From NCBI GenBank assembly GCA_020720945.1, contig DYNR01000109.1, positions 1 to 7,789 of the forward strand: a DNA stretch of 7,789 nucleotides, read 5' to 3'. The notes beneath the pieces were generated by a model. It saw nothing but the letters and a program-made list of their open reading frames with translations, had not been told where the DNA came from and made no database searches. Source of the DNA: Chthoniobacter flavus (GTDB lineage: Bacteria > Verrucomicrobiota > Verrucomicrobiia > Chthoniobacterales > DYNR01). Below, piece by piece: positions 1 to 6,279 of the stretch (the first letter of the stretch is position 1; each line of letters opens with the position of its first letter). A program made the position numbers and the translations under genes.

Positions 1-3
1 GGT

Positions 4-522
4 TCAGCGGGATTTCGTTTTTTTCGCCGCCGCGTCTGCGCCCTCAAACATATCCACGACAGCATCATCCACCCGCAAATCCACAAGCTTCCAACCCTCG
101 GCTCCCTCGTAAAAGAAAAAACGCCAGCGCATAGGGAAATCTTCGTTCAAGCTCAAACAAGTAATCCTGCGAAGCTCGGCGCAAACCGCTGTTTCGTCGA
201 GAGTTACATAATAACGAACGGGTCCGTAGTTATCGATCGCCTTTTGCGTCCGGGATTTGATCGTTTCCGCCTCGCCCCCGCTTTTTTCCAAGATGATCGA
301 ACCTTTTAACAATCCGGCGTAAGCATCTTCGATTTGGTTTTTGGTAAGTGCCGCAAAAAAACGGGCTACGGCATCGCGTGGGGCAGAGGCATCTTGCGTT
401 TTTTTCCCTTGAGTATCAGGAGATTGCGCAGGGCAGTCCAATGAGGAAAGCAGTCCGAAAGCGAGGGCAGCCAAGAAAGGAAACGGACGGGAGAAAAGGT
501 TTTTTTGCGGAGTCGGTGTCAT
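4..522 (-). CDS. Exported small NTF2-like (DUF4019-like) hypothetical protein
   Basis: A 172-residue protein with an N-terminal export signal: a short basic start (K7, R12), then a hydrophobic stretch at about residues 13-28, and a probable signal peptidase I site near residues 30-34 (CPAQ-S). C30 is preceded by Leu-Asp, which does not fit a lipobox, so a lipoprotein is unlikely. Residues 48-160 look like one small alpha+beta domain: a helix (DAVARFFAALTKNQIEDAY), a central YGPVRYYV segment, and a late strand pair (MRWRFFFYEG, GWKLVDLRVDD). This pattern is typical of NTF2-like or DUF4019-type periplasmic proteins. No catalytic residues are evident and the function is unknown. The frame stays open upstream through the tRNA gene, so the start was placed at the ATG directly before the signal peptide. 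There is no Shine-Dalgarno; the leader is nearly all pyrimidine. The C-terminus is Lys-rich and ends in TGA close to the window edge. Confidence 0.75.
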   Translation of the reverse strand: MTPTPQKNLFSRPFPFLAALAFGLLSSLDCPAQSPDTQGKKTQDASAPRDAVARFFAALTKNQIEDAYAGLLKGSIILEKSGGEAETIKSRTQKAIDNYGPVRYYVTLDETAVCAELRRITCLSLNEDFPMRWRFFFYEGAEGWKLVDLRVDDAVVDMFEGADAAAKKTKSR

Positions 523-607
523 GGGATAAAAAAAGGCAGGAGAAAAACCGGGAAATGGAAAAGGAAAAAATGCGAAGGGAAAAGAGTCGGGAAAGGTCAA
601 AAAAGAC
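523..607 (-). other. Polypyrimidine leader (polypurine on the plus strand)
   Basis: Between the tRNA-Asp 3' end and the start of the exported protein, the coding strand is roughly 85% pyrimidine, with runs of T and CTTTTCC-like repeats. Directly after the tRNA comes a GGTC-T6-GACC motif (596-609), which may end tRNA transcription, although the hairpin loop itself is the T run. No Shine-Dalgarno or good promoter is visible, so the downstream gene may be read from the tRNA promoter or from a promoter I cannot recognise. Confidence 0.4.
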
Positions 608-681
608 CGGAGTCTACGGGGCTCGAACCCGCAACCTCCGCCGTGACAGGGCGGCGCTCTAACCAATTGAGCTAAGACTCC
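608..681 (-). tRNA. tRNA-Asp (anticodon GTC)
   Basis: A full 74-nt cloverleaf can be drawn on the minus strand: 7-bp acceptor stem GGAGTCT/AGACTCC, T8-A9, D-stem GCTC/GAGC around a loop containing GG, anticodon stem CCGCC/GGCGG, anticodon loop CTGTCAC with GTC at positions 34-36, a five-base variable loop, and T-arm GCGGG/CCCGT with the loop TTCGAAC. G34 is the discriminator expected for tRNA-Asp recognition in the anticodon, and the discriminator base is G, as in bacterial tRNA-Asp. No CCA is encoded after the discriminator, so it must be added by CCA-adding enzyme. A candidate promoter lies just upstream. Confidence 0.97.
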
Positions 682-703
682 CTAAGCCTTGAAAAGGGAG
701 AGC

Positions 704-732
704 AAGCTAAAACGATTTTGCGGGTTTGTCGA
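704..732 (-). promoter_or_regulatory. Candidate sigma70-type promoter of tRNA-Asp
   Basis: On the minus strand TCGACA (732-727, five of six matches to TTGACA) is followed after 17 nt by TAGCTT (709-704, a weak -10). A start near 697 would give a leader of about 16 nt before the tRNA 5' end, which is normal for tRNA genes. The discriminator region contains GCTCTCCC. The call rests on spacing and position more than on the -10 match. Confidence 0.4.
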
Positions 733-742
733 GAGGTATTTT

Positions 743-768
743 GAAAAATGAGAGATTTTTTTATCTCC
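743..768 (-). terminator. Weak candidate terminator after the baiN-type gene
   Basis: On the minus strand GAGAT (767-763), a six-base A loop and ATCTC (756-752) form a 5-bp stem, extendable by one G-U pair, followed by TCATTTTTC. The stem is short and AT-rich, so termination would be inefficient. It sits about 80 bp after the flavoprotein stop and upstream of the tRNA promoter, where a terminator would be expected. Confidence 0.3.
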
Positions 769-849
769 TCGGGGTGGAGAAAGCTCGCGCGGGGCGATTC
801 GTTTGTTTATTTCATTGATAATTAGAGAGTTGCGATTGTTGGGTTGGGG

Positions 850-2103
850 TTAGAGCGAATCGCCGGCGGCGGCGCCGGACGACCACGCCCACTGGAGGTT
901 GTAGCCGCCGAGCCATCCGGTAACATCTTGGCACTCGCCGATAAAGTAAAGGCCGGGACAAGATCGCGCTTCCATGGTTTTTGAGGAAAGGTGCTTGGTG
1001 TCAATTCCTCCGACCGTGACTTCGGCGCGGGAAAACCCCTCCGTTCCCGAGAAGGATGGTGTCCAAGCGGAGAGGTTTTCTTCTACAGAGCGAATTTCGT
1101 TTTTTGTGCATTGGGAAAGCGGGCGACGGGGCGCGTGGGCGTTGCACCAGGCTTCCGCGAAACGGGTCGGGAGGATGCGGGCGAGGCGTTTTACCAAGGG
1201 GATGCCGGGGTCTTCGGCGAGCCACGAAGCAAGGTCGAGGCGGGGTAGCAAATGGATTGAAATAGGCGAATCTCCCGTGGCATAGGAAGAAATTTGCAGG
1301 ATCGCAGGCCCGCTTAACCCGCTGTGGGTGAAAAGGATATTTTCTCGAAAGGAGGTTTTTCCGCAACGCGTTTCCGCAAAAAAAGAGACGCCGCTTAATG
1401 CGGGAAAACGGGCGAGGAAGCTTGGGGAAAAACGCAAGCCGACGAGGCCGGGGCGGCAGGGGGTGCGAGGGATCGCAAACTGTTCGGCGATGCGGTAGGC
1501 GAAATCGGAGGCTCCCGCTTTGGGGTAAGAAAGCCCTCCCGTGGCAACGACCAAAGCGCGAGATTCAAAACATCCGCGGTTTGTCACAACGGAAAATAAG
1601 TCGCTTTTTGAAACCGAAGAAACAACGGTTCCTTTCAACAGTTCCACTCCGGCAGATTCCGCTTCCGCCAACAGCATTTTCAATATGTCGCGAGAACCGT
1701 TTTTGCAGAAAAGCTGGCCCGGATTTTTTTCTTCGTAAGGGATGCGGTGAGCGTCCAGCAATTCAAGGAAGTTTTTCGGGGTGAAACGGGCCAGCGCGGA
1801 CTTGGTGAATTCCGGATAACGGGAAAGATAGTGGGAGGAGGCCGCGGCGGTGTTTGTAAAATTGCACCGCCCTCCGCCCGAGATCAGGATTTTTTTTCCA
1901 GGGGCATCCGAGTGGTCGAGCAGAAGAACTTTGCGCCCTTTCTTGCCAGCGCGGAGTGCGCAAAAAAGCCCAGAAGCCCCGGCCCCGAGAATGATGGCAT
2001 CAAAGCGTTTTGCGCCGTTCGCCCGAAGCGCGCTGCCGGAACCAATGGGAGGTTTTTTATTTTCTAAAAGTTCTTTATTTTCAATGCGTTGCATTACTTT
2101 CAT
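850..2103 (-). CDS. BaiN/RdsA (HI0933/YhiN) family NAD(P)/FAD-dependent oxidoreductase
   Basis: A 417-residue flavoprotein. The FAD-binding Rossmann motif GAGASG is at residues 40-45, and the family signature GKKILISGGGRCNFTN at 69-84. A second FAD-contact segment, ATGGLSYPKAGASDFAYRIAEQF, begins near 187. THSGLSGPAIL (259-269) belongs to the inserted domain. The C-terminal GLYFIGE and GGYNLQWAWSSGAAAG (399-414) close the FAD site. Length and motif order match HI0933-like proteins. Family members have been linked to bile-acid flavin reduction (BaiN) and, for E. coli YhiN/RdsA, to dihydrouridine formation in 23S rRNA; the latter is the more likely role in a housekeeping setting, but this is inference. 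About 32 polar residues precede the Rossmann strand, longer than usual, and no strong Shine-Dalgarno supports either ATG (residue 1 or 4), so the start is uncertain. Confidence 0.92.
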   Translation of the reverse strand: MKVMQRIENKELLENKKPPIGSGSALRANGAKRFDAIILGAGASGLFCALRAGKKGRKVLLLDHSDAPGKKILISGGGRCNFTNTAAASSHYLSRYPEFTKSALARFTPKNFLELLDAHRIPYEEKNPGQLFCKNGSRDILKMLLAEAESAGVELLKGTVVSSVSKSDLFSVVTNRGCFESRALVVATGGLSYPKAGASDFAYRIAEQFAIPRTPCRPGLVGLRFSPSFLARFPALSGVSFFAETRCGKTSFRENILFTHSGLSGPAILQISSYATGDSPISIHLLPRLDLASWLAEDPGIPLVKRLARILPTRFAEAWCNAHAPRRPLSQCTKNEIRSVEENLSAWTPSFSGTEGFSRAEVTVGGIDTKHLSSKTMEARSCPGLYFIGECQDVTGWLGGYNLQWAWSSGAAAGDSL

Positions 2104-2124
2104 CCCAGCAATTTTCGGTTTTAG

Positions 2125-2155
2125 ATTCTAGTGTCCAGGCCAATCGTCATTTCAA
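2125..2155 (-). promoter_or_regulatory. Candidate promoter of the flavoprotein gene
   Basis: On the minus strand TTGAAA (2155-2150) and TAGAAT (2130-2125) each match the sigma70 consensus at five of six bases, with a long 19-nt spacer. Transcription would start near 2117, about 14 nt before the ATG at 2103. One arm of an inverted repeat fills the spacer next to the -10 and the other lies just upstream of the -35. Confidence 0.4.
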
Positions 2156-2169
2156 TCTTGACTGGACAC
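2131..2169. repeat. Inverted repeat GTGTCCAG-N23-CTGGACAC, possible operator
   Basis: The two 8-bp arms (2131-2138 and 2162-2169) are exact inverted copies separated by 23 bp. The upstream arm also belongs to a smaller palindrome, CTGG-ACA-CCAG (2162-2172). The arms flank the -35 hexamer of the candidate promoter, and the arm-to-arm centre distance is close to three helical turns, as expected for a dimeric or looping regulator. It could instead be paired ends of a decayed mobile element. A transcription terminator is unlikely because the loop is long and no T run follows. Confidence 0.4.
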
Positions 2170-2241
2170 CAGAGGGTATTCCTTGGTTTTTTCCAACCCC
2201 TTTCGCTCCAATGCCTTACAGAGCTTCTTTGCAGTTATCTC
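2170..2241 (-). pseudogene. Possible remnant of a hicA (YcfA-like) toxin gene
   Basis: Just after the stop of the truncated hydrolase, the minus strand in another frame reads EITAKKLCKALERKG (2241-2197). This resembles the N-terminus of HicA/YcfA mRNA interferases, whose members typically begin with a short helix of the form xxKELxKxLExxGW before the catalytic GSHH motif. Here the frame passes the position expected for Trp through a 1-nt shift (TTGG), and the GSHH segment is not recoverable; only a weak QG-like trace follows. No start codon sits in frame and no HicB antitoxin gene is nearby. The match is short and judged by eye, so this is a tentative call. Confidence 0.3.
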
Positions 2242-2897
2242 ACTGATTCAGGTTCTAGTTTTTCCGATCTGCACGCAGACGAAATTTTGGAAACCACCTC
2301 TTCCCATTCTTTTCCTTCCCCGCATTTTTTTACGAGTTCCTCTAACTCCTGCAAACTTGGTTTTCTCTGATTTTCCGTCACAAACGCGGCGACTTCCGCG
2401 ACGGCCAAAGCCCCGTAAAACGCTTTTGGGTCGCGGTGGGTGAGCAGCGTGGCGGCGCGCGTGAAACGCTCGCGCAAAGCCGCGTCGCGGGAATGGAACA
2501 CCCCGATCAAGGCAGAGCGCATCGCCGCTCCATTCCCTGCGGAAAACACTCCGCTTTTTTCGGGCGAAACCCCGACCCACAGCTTGAGGATTCCGCGTAG
2601 CGTCGCGAAACCGATGCCTGCGGGAATGCATAGCAACCAGAGGCGCAACCGGTGCGCCAAACTGCGGGCAAATAATTCAGCATCAAGAGGATGCAGGATC
2701 AATGACTGCGCGACAAAGACCGTGTGATCCGTGTCGTCGCTGACCATTCCCCGTCCGAAAAACAAGCTTTGTTTCAACGGGGAACGCGTCATTTTCCGTA
2801 TCCTCCGCGGGCCCACCCCTTCGTATGGCAACCCTATGCTGTCACCTGCCGCGCAGCCTGCCAGGCATCCAAGAAAAATTTTTTCTTTGTCTTTCAT
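2235..2897 (-). CDS. ADP-ribosylglycohydrolase family protein, C-terminally truncated (probable pseudogene)
   Basis: A 220-residue protein with the N-terminal two thirds of the DraG/ARH fold: GCLAGCAAGDSIGLPYEG (10-27), the first metal-binding motif SDDTDHT (53-59), GNGAAMR (121-127) and LTHRDP (152-157). Intact members of about 300 residues carry a second metal site near the C-terminus, usually a GGDTDT-like motif in the last helices. It is absent here; the protein ends in an unrelated-looking tail, SEKLEPESVR. The dinuclear Mg2+ centre that removes ADP-ribose from proteins or small molecules would therefore be incomplete, so I expect an inactive product. The start was set at an ATG preceded by AGGAA 4 nt away; the frame is open further upstream, but only inside murJ. 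It lies 13 bp after murJ and is probably cotranscribed with it. Confidence 0.8.
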   Translation of the reverse strand: MKDKEKIFLGCLAGCAAGDSIGLPYEGVGPRRIRKMTRSPLKQSLFFGRGMVSDDTDHTVFVAQSLILHPLDAELFARSLAHRLRLWLLCIPAGIGFATLRGILKLWVGVSPEKSGVFSAGNGAAMRSALIGVFHSRDAALRERFTRAATLLTHRDPKAFYGALAVAEVAAFVTENQRKPSLQELEELVKKCGEGKEWEEVVSKISSACRSEKLEPESVR

Positions 2898-2910
2898 CGT
2901 TTCCTGCAAA

Positions 2911-4572
2911 CTACCGCTTGCCAAATTTCCTGACAAACTTTTTTGCGAAAACGGCGAGGGCATCTTCCACTTCGCGAACCCTGAACGCCCAGCACAGGAA
3001 CAGATAAACACCGATGCCTCCCCCTATGAGAGAAAGCAGCAAAACAACCCGCGAAAAAAATCCCATCCCAGCCAGCAAAAGGCCGTCTCCCCTCTCGAAA
3101 AACGAAGTCGCCCATCCGACAAAATATTCGGAACCCCCAGGAATCCATTGTCCCCCGAACCAAACTACCGCCGCCAAGCCCAAGCTTGCCAGCAAGCTTT
3201 TCCCGCCTAGCACGACGAATTTTTTTGTTTCTAAACCACCTAACCCGTTGCGCATGAAAAAGTAAAGCAAACCGAAATTCGCCGTCGCGGACACCGCCGT
3301 GGAGATGGCGAGCCCTTGGTGCCCGATTTTTAAGACAAAAATCAAAAGGTAATTCAGCGCGATATTTAACCCGATCGCAACGAAACTCACATACATCGGA
3401 ACCCATTTGCGGTCGAGCGCGTAAAAAGCGGGAGCCACCACTTTAATGCAGGCGTAACCGATCAACCCCAAGGCGTAAAACTGCAACGCCTCCGCGGTCT
3501 TCAGCGTTTCGGTGCCCGTAAATTTCCCGCGCTGGTAAATCAGTTCTATGATGGGTTGCCCCAGCACGATTAGCCCGGTCGCGGCGGGAATCGTCAAAAA
3601 AATCGAAAGCCGCATCGCTTTGGCGAGCGTCTCCCGAAAATGCCCCATGTCTCCGGAAACCACGATTTTTGACAGGGCGGGCAAAGTGACCGTCGAAAGG
3701 GCTACGCCAAATATCCCTAGCGGTAACTGCATGAGCCTGAACGCGTATTGCAACCAGCTAACCGCCCCGTCTTGCAAAAACGAAGCGAAAATCGAGTTGA
3801 CCATCACATTGACTTGGACCGCGCTGCCCGCAATCACCGACGGCCCCATCAGCACTAAAATTTTTCTCACATCGGGATCCCGCCAGACAAAATCAAAATG
3901 GAAGCGGAAGCCGGCAGATTTCAAGCTCGGCAGTTGGACGCAAAGTTGCAGCATCCCTCCGATCAAAGTCCCGATGGCCAAACCGATTAGCGCGCGCGGA
4001 CCGAACGACGGGTCGATCAGCCATCCGAAAGTAACCCCGCCCAAAATGGAGCCTATGTTAAAAAAACTCGAAGCGAGCGCAGGCACGCCAAAAATATCTT
4101 TCGCATTCAGCATTCCCATCACCAGCGCAGCCAGTGAAACCATCAAGATAAAAGGATACATGATCCGCGTCAGCAAAACGGTGAACGCCGCTTTTTCGGG
4201 GTCGAACCCCGGTGCTAAAACGGCGATAATCCAGTCCGCCCCCAAAATTCCGGCAATCGTAATCGCGCTCATGAAAACGAGAGTCAAAGTTGCCATTTTT
4301 GATGCTAACGCCCAGGCTGACCGGTCGCCTTCCGCTTGGATTTTTTTTGAAAAAACCGTGATAAAAGCCGTAGAAAGAGCACCTTCCGCAAAGAGGTCGC
4401 GCAGGAGATTCGGTGCTTTAAACGCCACAAAAAACGCATCCATGCTCCTGCCTGCACCGAACAGCCCGGCAAAAAGAACTTCGCGGACCAGCCCCAAAAC
4501 CCGGCTTGCCATCACAGCCAGAGCCACTTTGCCCGCCGCCCTCGTATTGAGTTTTGGTTTTGCGTCAGCCAT
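2911..4572 (-). CDS. murJ: Lipid II flippase MurJ (MviN)
   Basis: A 553-residue polytopic membrane protein of the MOP exporter superfamily that moves lipid II across the inner membrane for peptidoglycan synthesis. The N-terminal signature is complete: SRVLGLVREVLFAGLFGAG (23-41), with R24 and R30, D45 in SMDAFFVAFKAPN, and R58 in LLRDLFAEGALSTAF. These correspond to the essential charged cavity residues (R18, R24, D39 and R52) of the E. coli protein. FGVALSTVTLPALS, YQRGKFT and YALDRKWVP follow at family positions, and about fourteen hydrophobic segments span the length, including a two-helix C-terminal extension. The length is normal or slightly long. The ATG overlaps the upstream sua5 stop (ATGGCTGA), with AAAGG about nine bases upstream, suggesting translational coupling. 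The protein is expected to be essential. Confidence 0.97.
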   Translation of the reverse strand: MADAKPKLNTRAAGKVALAVMASRVLGLVREVLFAGLFGAGRSMDAFFVAFKAPNLLRDLFAEGALSTAFITVFSKKIQAEGDRSAWALASKMATLTLVFMSAITIAGILGADWIIAVLAPGFDPEKAAFTVLLTRIMYPFILMVSLAALVMGMLNAKDIFGVPALASSFFNIGSILGGVTFGWLIDPSFGPRALIGLAIGTLIGGMLQLCVQLPSLKSAGFRFHFDFVWRDPDVRKILVLMGPSVIAGSAVQVNVMVNSIFASFLQDGAVSWLQYAFRLMQLPLGIFGVALSTVTLPALSKIVVSGDMGHFRETLAKAMRLSIFLTIPAATGLIVLGQPIIELIYQRGKFTGTETLKTAEALQFYALGLIGYACIKVVAPAFYALDRKWVPMYVSFVAIGLNIALNYLLIFVLKIGHQGLAISTAVSATANFGLLYFFMRNGLGGLETKKFVVLGGKSLLASLGLAAVVWFGGQWIPGGSEYFVGWATSFFERGDGLLLAGMGFFSRVVLLLSLIGGGIGVYLFLCWAFRVREVEDALAVFAKKFVRKFGKR

Positions 4573-5554
4573 GGTGCGCCGCCTTTCTCAACCGCTGCAT
4601 GATGGTTGCGCCGAGTCCTGTTTCGGGTAACGCTTCCGCGCAAATCGCATCTAGCCCCGCCGCATCCAACTCCCGCAACGCAGAATAAAACCGATGCCCC
4701 GCTTCCCGCAAATCGAGAGTTTCGGAAAGCTTTTCAATTTTTTCCCAGCGGCCTTCGGACTTCCCTTCCCATGCCAGCAAGCCCAAGCGTTTCCCTTCTT
4801 CCCTTTTTGCCGCAAAAGCCGGACCCGCGTCTTTTTCCAAAATAGAAAGCGGTGTCGCTGGCGCGTAATGGGAAGGCAGGTTTCCCGGTGCGGAACGCAA
4901 GTCCTCCGGTTGCAAAACGGGGGCGTATTTTTCCAGTTCTTCCACCAAAATCGGGCCGGGGCGCAAAACCTCCAAATGTTCGCCGGCGACCCGGACGATC
5001 GTTGATTCCAACCCGTATCCGCAAGCTCCGCCGTCCACGACCAGCGCGATTCGTCCGTTTAGCTCGGCGAGGACATGGCTCGCAGCAGTTGGGCTAACGC
5101 GTCCAAATCGGTTTGCGCTCGGTGCCGCCAGAGGGAACCCGCAGGCGGAAACGACTTGCTGGAACACGGGATGCGCGCTGCACCGCAAAGCGACATCGGG
5201 CAAGCCCGCGGTGACCAAGTCTGGAATCATGGCGCGTTTCGGCAAAACCATCGTGAGCGGGCCCGGCCAAAACGCTTGCGCCAAACGCTCCGCCAGCGGG
5301 CAAGAAAAGGCAAACTCCCCCAAAAAATCGGGCGACGGCAAGTGGCAGATCAAAGGGTCGTAAAAAGGGCGGTCTTTGGCAGAAAAAATTTTTGCGCAAG
5401 CTTCTGGTTCTAAAGCGTTTGCGGCGAGTCCATACACCGTTTCAGACGGCAGGGCGACGGGCTCTCCCGCCCGTAGCAAAGCAACCGTTTTCCCGAGGTC
5501 TTCGGCCCCTAACAAGCCATCGCTTCCCGGCGAAATCAACCCGGTTTTTTTCAT
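4565..5554 (-). CDS. sua5: L-threonylcarbamoyladenylate synthase, Sua5/YwlC type (two-domain)
   Basis: A 329-residue enzyme that makes threonylcarbamoyl-AMP from Thr, bicarbonate and ATP, the first step of tRNA t6A37 formation (ANN-decoding tRNAs). The YrdC domain shows PSETVYGLAANA (36-47), the KIFSAKDRPFYDPL substrate-binding segment (56-69), WPGPLTMVLPK (96-106), AAPSANRFGRVSPT (143-156), and ESTIVRV followed by LRPGPI (183-202). The linker PGNLPSHYAPATPL (223-236) and a roughly 90-residue C-terminal Sua5 domain make it the long Sua5 form rather than the short TsaC. The frame is open 152 codons further upstream, but only antisense-like over purE; the ATG at 5554 is chosen because AAAGGGG lies five bases before it. 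It starts 64 bp after purE and overlaps murJ by 8 bp. Confidence 0.96.
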   Translation of the reverse strand: MKKTGLISPGSDGLLGAEDLGKTVALLRAGEPVALPSETVYGLAANALEPEACAKIFSAKDRPFYDPLICHLPSPDFLGEFAFSCPLAERLAQAFWPGPLTMVLPKRAMIPDLVTAGLPDVALRCSAHPVFQQVVSACGFPLAAPSANRFGRVSPTAASHVLAELNGRIALVVDGGACGYGLESTIVRVAGEHLEVLRPGPILVEELEKYAPVLQPEDLRSAPGNLPSHYAPATPLSILEKDAGPAFAAKREEGKRLGLLAWEGKSEGRWEKIEKLSETLDLREAGHRFYSALRELDAAGLDAICAEALPETGLGATIMQRLRKAAHHG

Positions 5555-5559
5555 CGGAA

Positions 5560-5566
5560 CCCCTTT
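5560..5566 (-). promoter_or_regulatory. Ribosome binding site that fixes the sua5 start
   Basis: AAAGGGG on the minus strand ends five bases before the ATG at 5554. It is the strongest Shine-Dalgarno in the window and settles the start of a frame that is open far upstream. Confidence 0.8.
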
Positions 5567-5618
5567 CTGGAACAGCTGCGGACCCGGCTTGCAAAAAGAT
5601 TTGCTCCCGCCCCTCGCC

Positions 5619-6158
5619 TCATAGCGAAAGCTCGCCTTCTGCCGCTTCCGCCGTCTGTTTTTCCCGAAACTCTTTGAGCCTTTCGCGGATGTTTTTGTCG
5701 CCGTCCGCCAACAGCGCGGCGGCAAAGAGCGCGGCGTTTTTTGCGCCCGCTTCCCCGATCGCAAAAGTGGCGACGGGGATGCCCGCAGGCATTTGGACGA
5801 TCGAAAGGAGGGAATCCATGCCGCTGAGCGCTTTGCTTTGCACCGGAACCCCCAAAACGGGAACCGTTGTTTGCGCCGCCAGCATTCCTGGCAAATGGGC
5901 TGCCCCGCCGGCTCCTGCCACAATCGCCCGTAGCCCCCGCTCTTCCGCCCGTTTCGCGTATTCCGCCATCGCTTCCGGCATCCGGTGCGCCGATACCACC
6001 TTGCATTCATGGGCGATTCCCATCAGGTGCAAAATTTCTGAGGCAGCACGCATCGTTGCCCAATCGGATTTGCTCCCCATCACCACGCCCACCAAAGGAT
6101 GCCCCGCCCCGCCGTTTTCGCAAGATGCCCCCGTATCGTTTTTTGCCGTTTCACTCAT
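5619..6158 (-). CDS. purE: PurE, class I N5-carboxyaminoimidazole ribonucleotide mutase
   Basis: A 179-residue cytoplasmic enzyme of de novo purine synthesis that converts N5-CAIR to CAIR. Motifs: GVVMGSKSDWATM (24-36) phosphate/substrate loop, VVSAHRMPE (54-62) with the catalytic His of the SAHR motif, and AGAGGAAHLPGM (81-92). The later stretch PVQSKALSGMDSLLSIVQMPAGIPVATFAIG (105-135) is characteristic of class I. About 20 Gly/Asn-rich residues precede the core, and a charged tail (RERLKEFREKQTAEAAEGE) follows it. The ATG at 6158 is chosen because the upstream open frame runs through the acpP terminator; GGAAG lies eight bases before it. Class I enzymes need PurK to supply N5-CAIR, but no purK lies in the window. 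It is the first gene of the purE-sua5-murJ run. Confidence 0.96.
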   Translation of the reverse strand: MSETAKNDTGASCENGGAGHPLVGVVMGSKSDWATMRAASEILHLMGIAHECKVVSAHRMPEAMAEYAKRAEERGLRAIVAGAGGAAHLPGMLAAQTTVPVLGVPVQSKALSGMDSLLSIVQMPAGIPVATFAIGEAGAKNAALFAAALLADGDKNIRERLKEFREKQTAEAAEGELSL

Positions 6159-6200
6159 ACTTTTCACTTCCGAATTAACTACAAACCTCTGGCACTTAGC

Positions 6201-6237
6201 AAGAAAAACGCCGTCCGGCTTGAGGGCGGGACGGCGT
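6201..6237 (-). terminator. Intrinsic terminator of acpP
   Basis: On the minus strand a perfect 9-bp GC-rich stem ACGCCGTCC/GGACGGCGT (6237-6229 with 6216-6208), a 12-nt loop and the tail TTTTTCTT form a textbook Rho-independent terminator. It lies about 40 bp after the acpP stop. A smaller stem GGTCTC/GAGACC (6246-6251 with 6259-6264) stands between the two. Confidence 0.88.
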
Positions 6238-6279
6238 GTTTGCACGGTCTCCCAGAGAGAGACCTAAACCGGAAAAGGA

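Noticed and set aside
523..666. Upstream extension of the exported-protein gene to a start inside the tRNA
   Set aside because: It would translate most of the tRNA-Asp and a polypyrimidine tract into Phe/Pro-rich sequence; the signal peptide begins cleanly at 522.
608..681. tRNA gene as an integration site (attB) for a mobile element
   Set aside because: No integrase, no direct repeat of the tRNA 3' end and no accessory genes are visible in the window.
2131..2169. Inverted repeat as a terminator of the purE-murJ run
   Set aside because: Eight-base arms with a 23-base loop and no T tract on the minus strand do not make an intrinsic terminator.
2183..2443. Plus-strand open frames around 2130-2443
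   Set aside because: Composition is Phe/Ser/Pro-rich, antisense to the hydrolase, with no motif; a by-product of T-rich spacer DNA.
3548..4630. A 360-codon open frame on the plus strand
   Set aside because: It lies entirely antisense to murJ and the end of sua5, has an implausible Ser/Pro/Lys-rich composition and no recognisable motif; a shadow of the GC-biased murJ codons.
5555..6010. Upstream extension of sua5 over purE
   Set aside because: It overlaps purE in a different frame with Arg-rich nonsense; a strong ribosome binding site marks the start at 5554.
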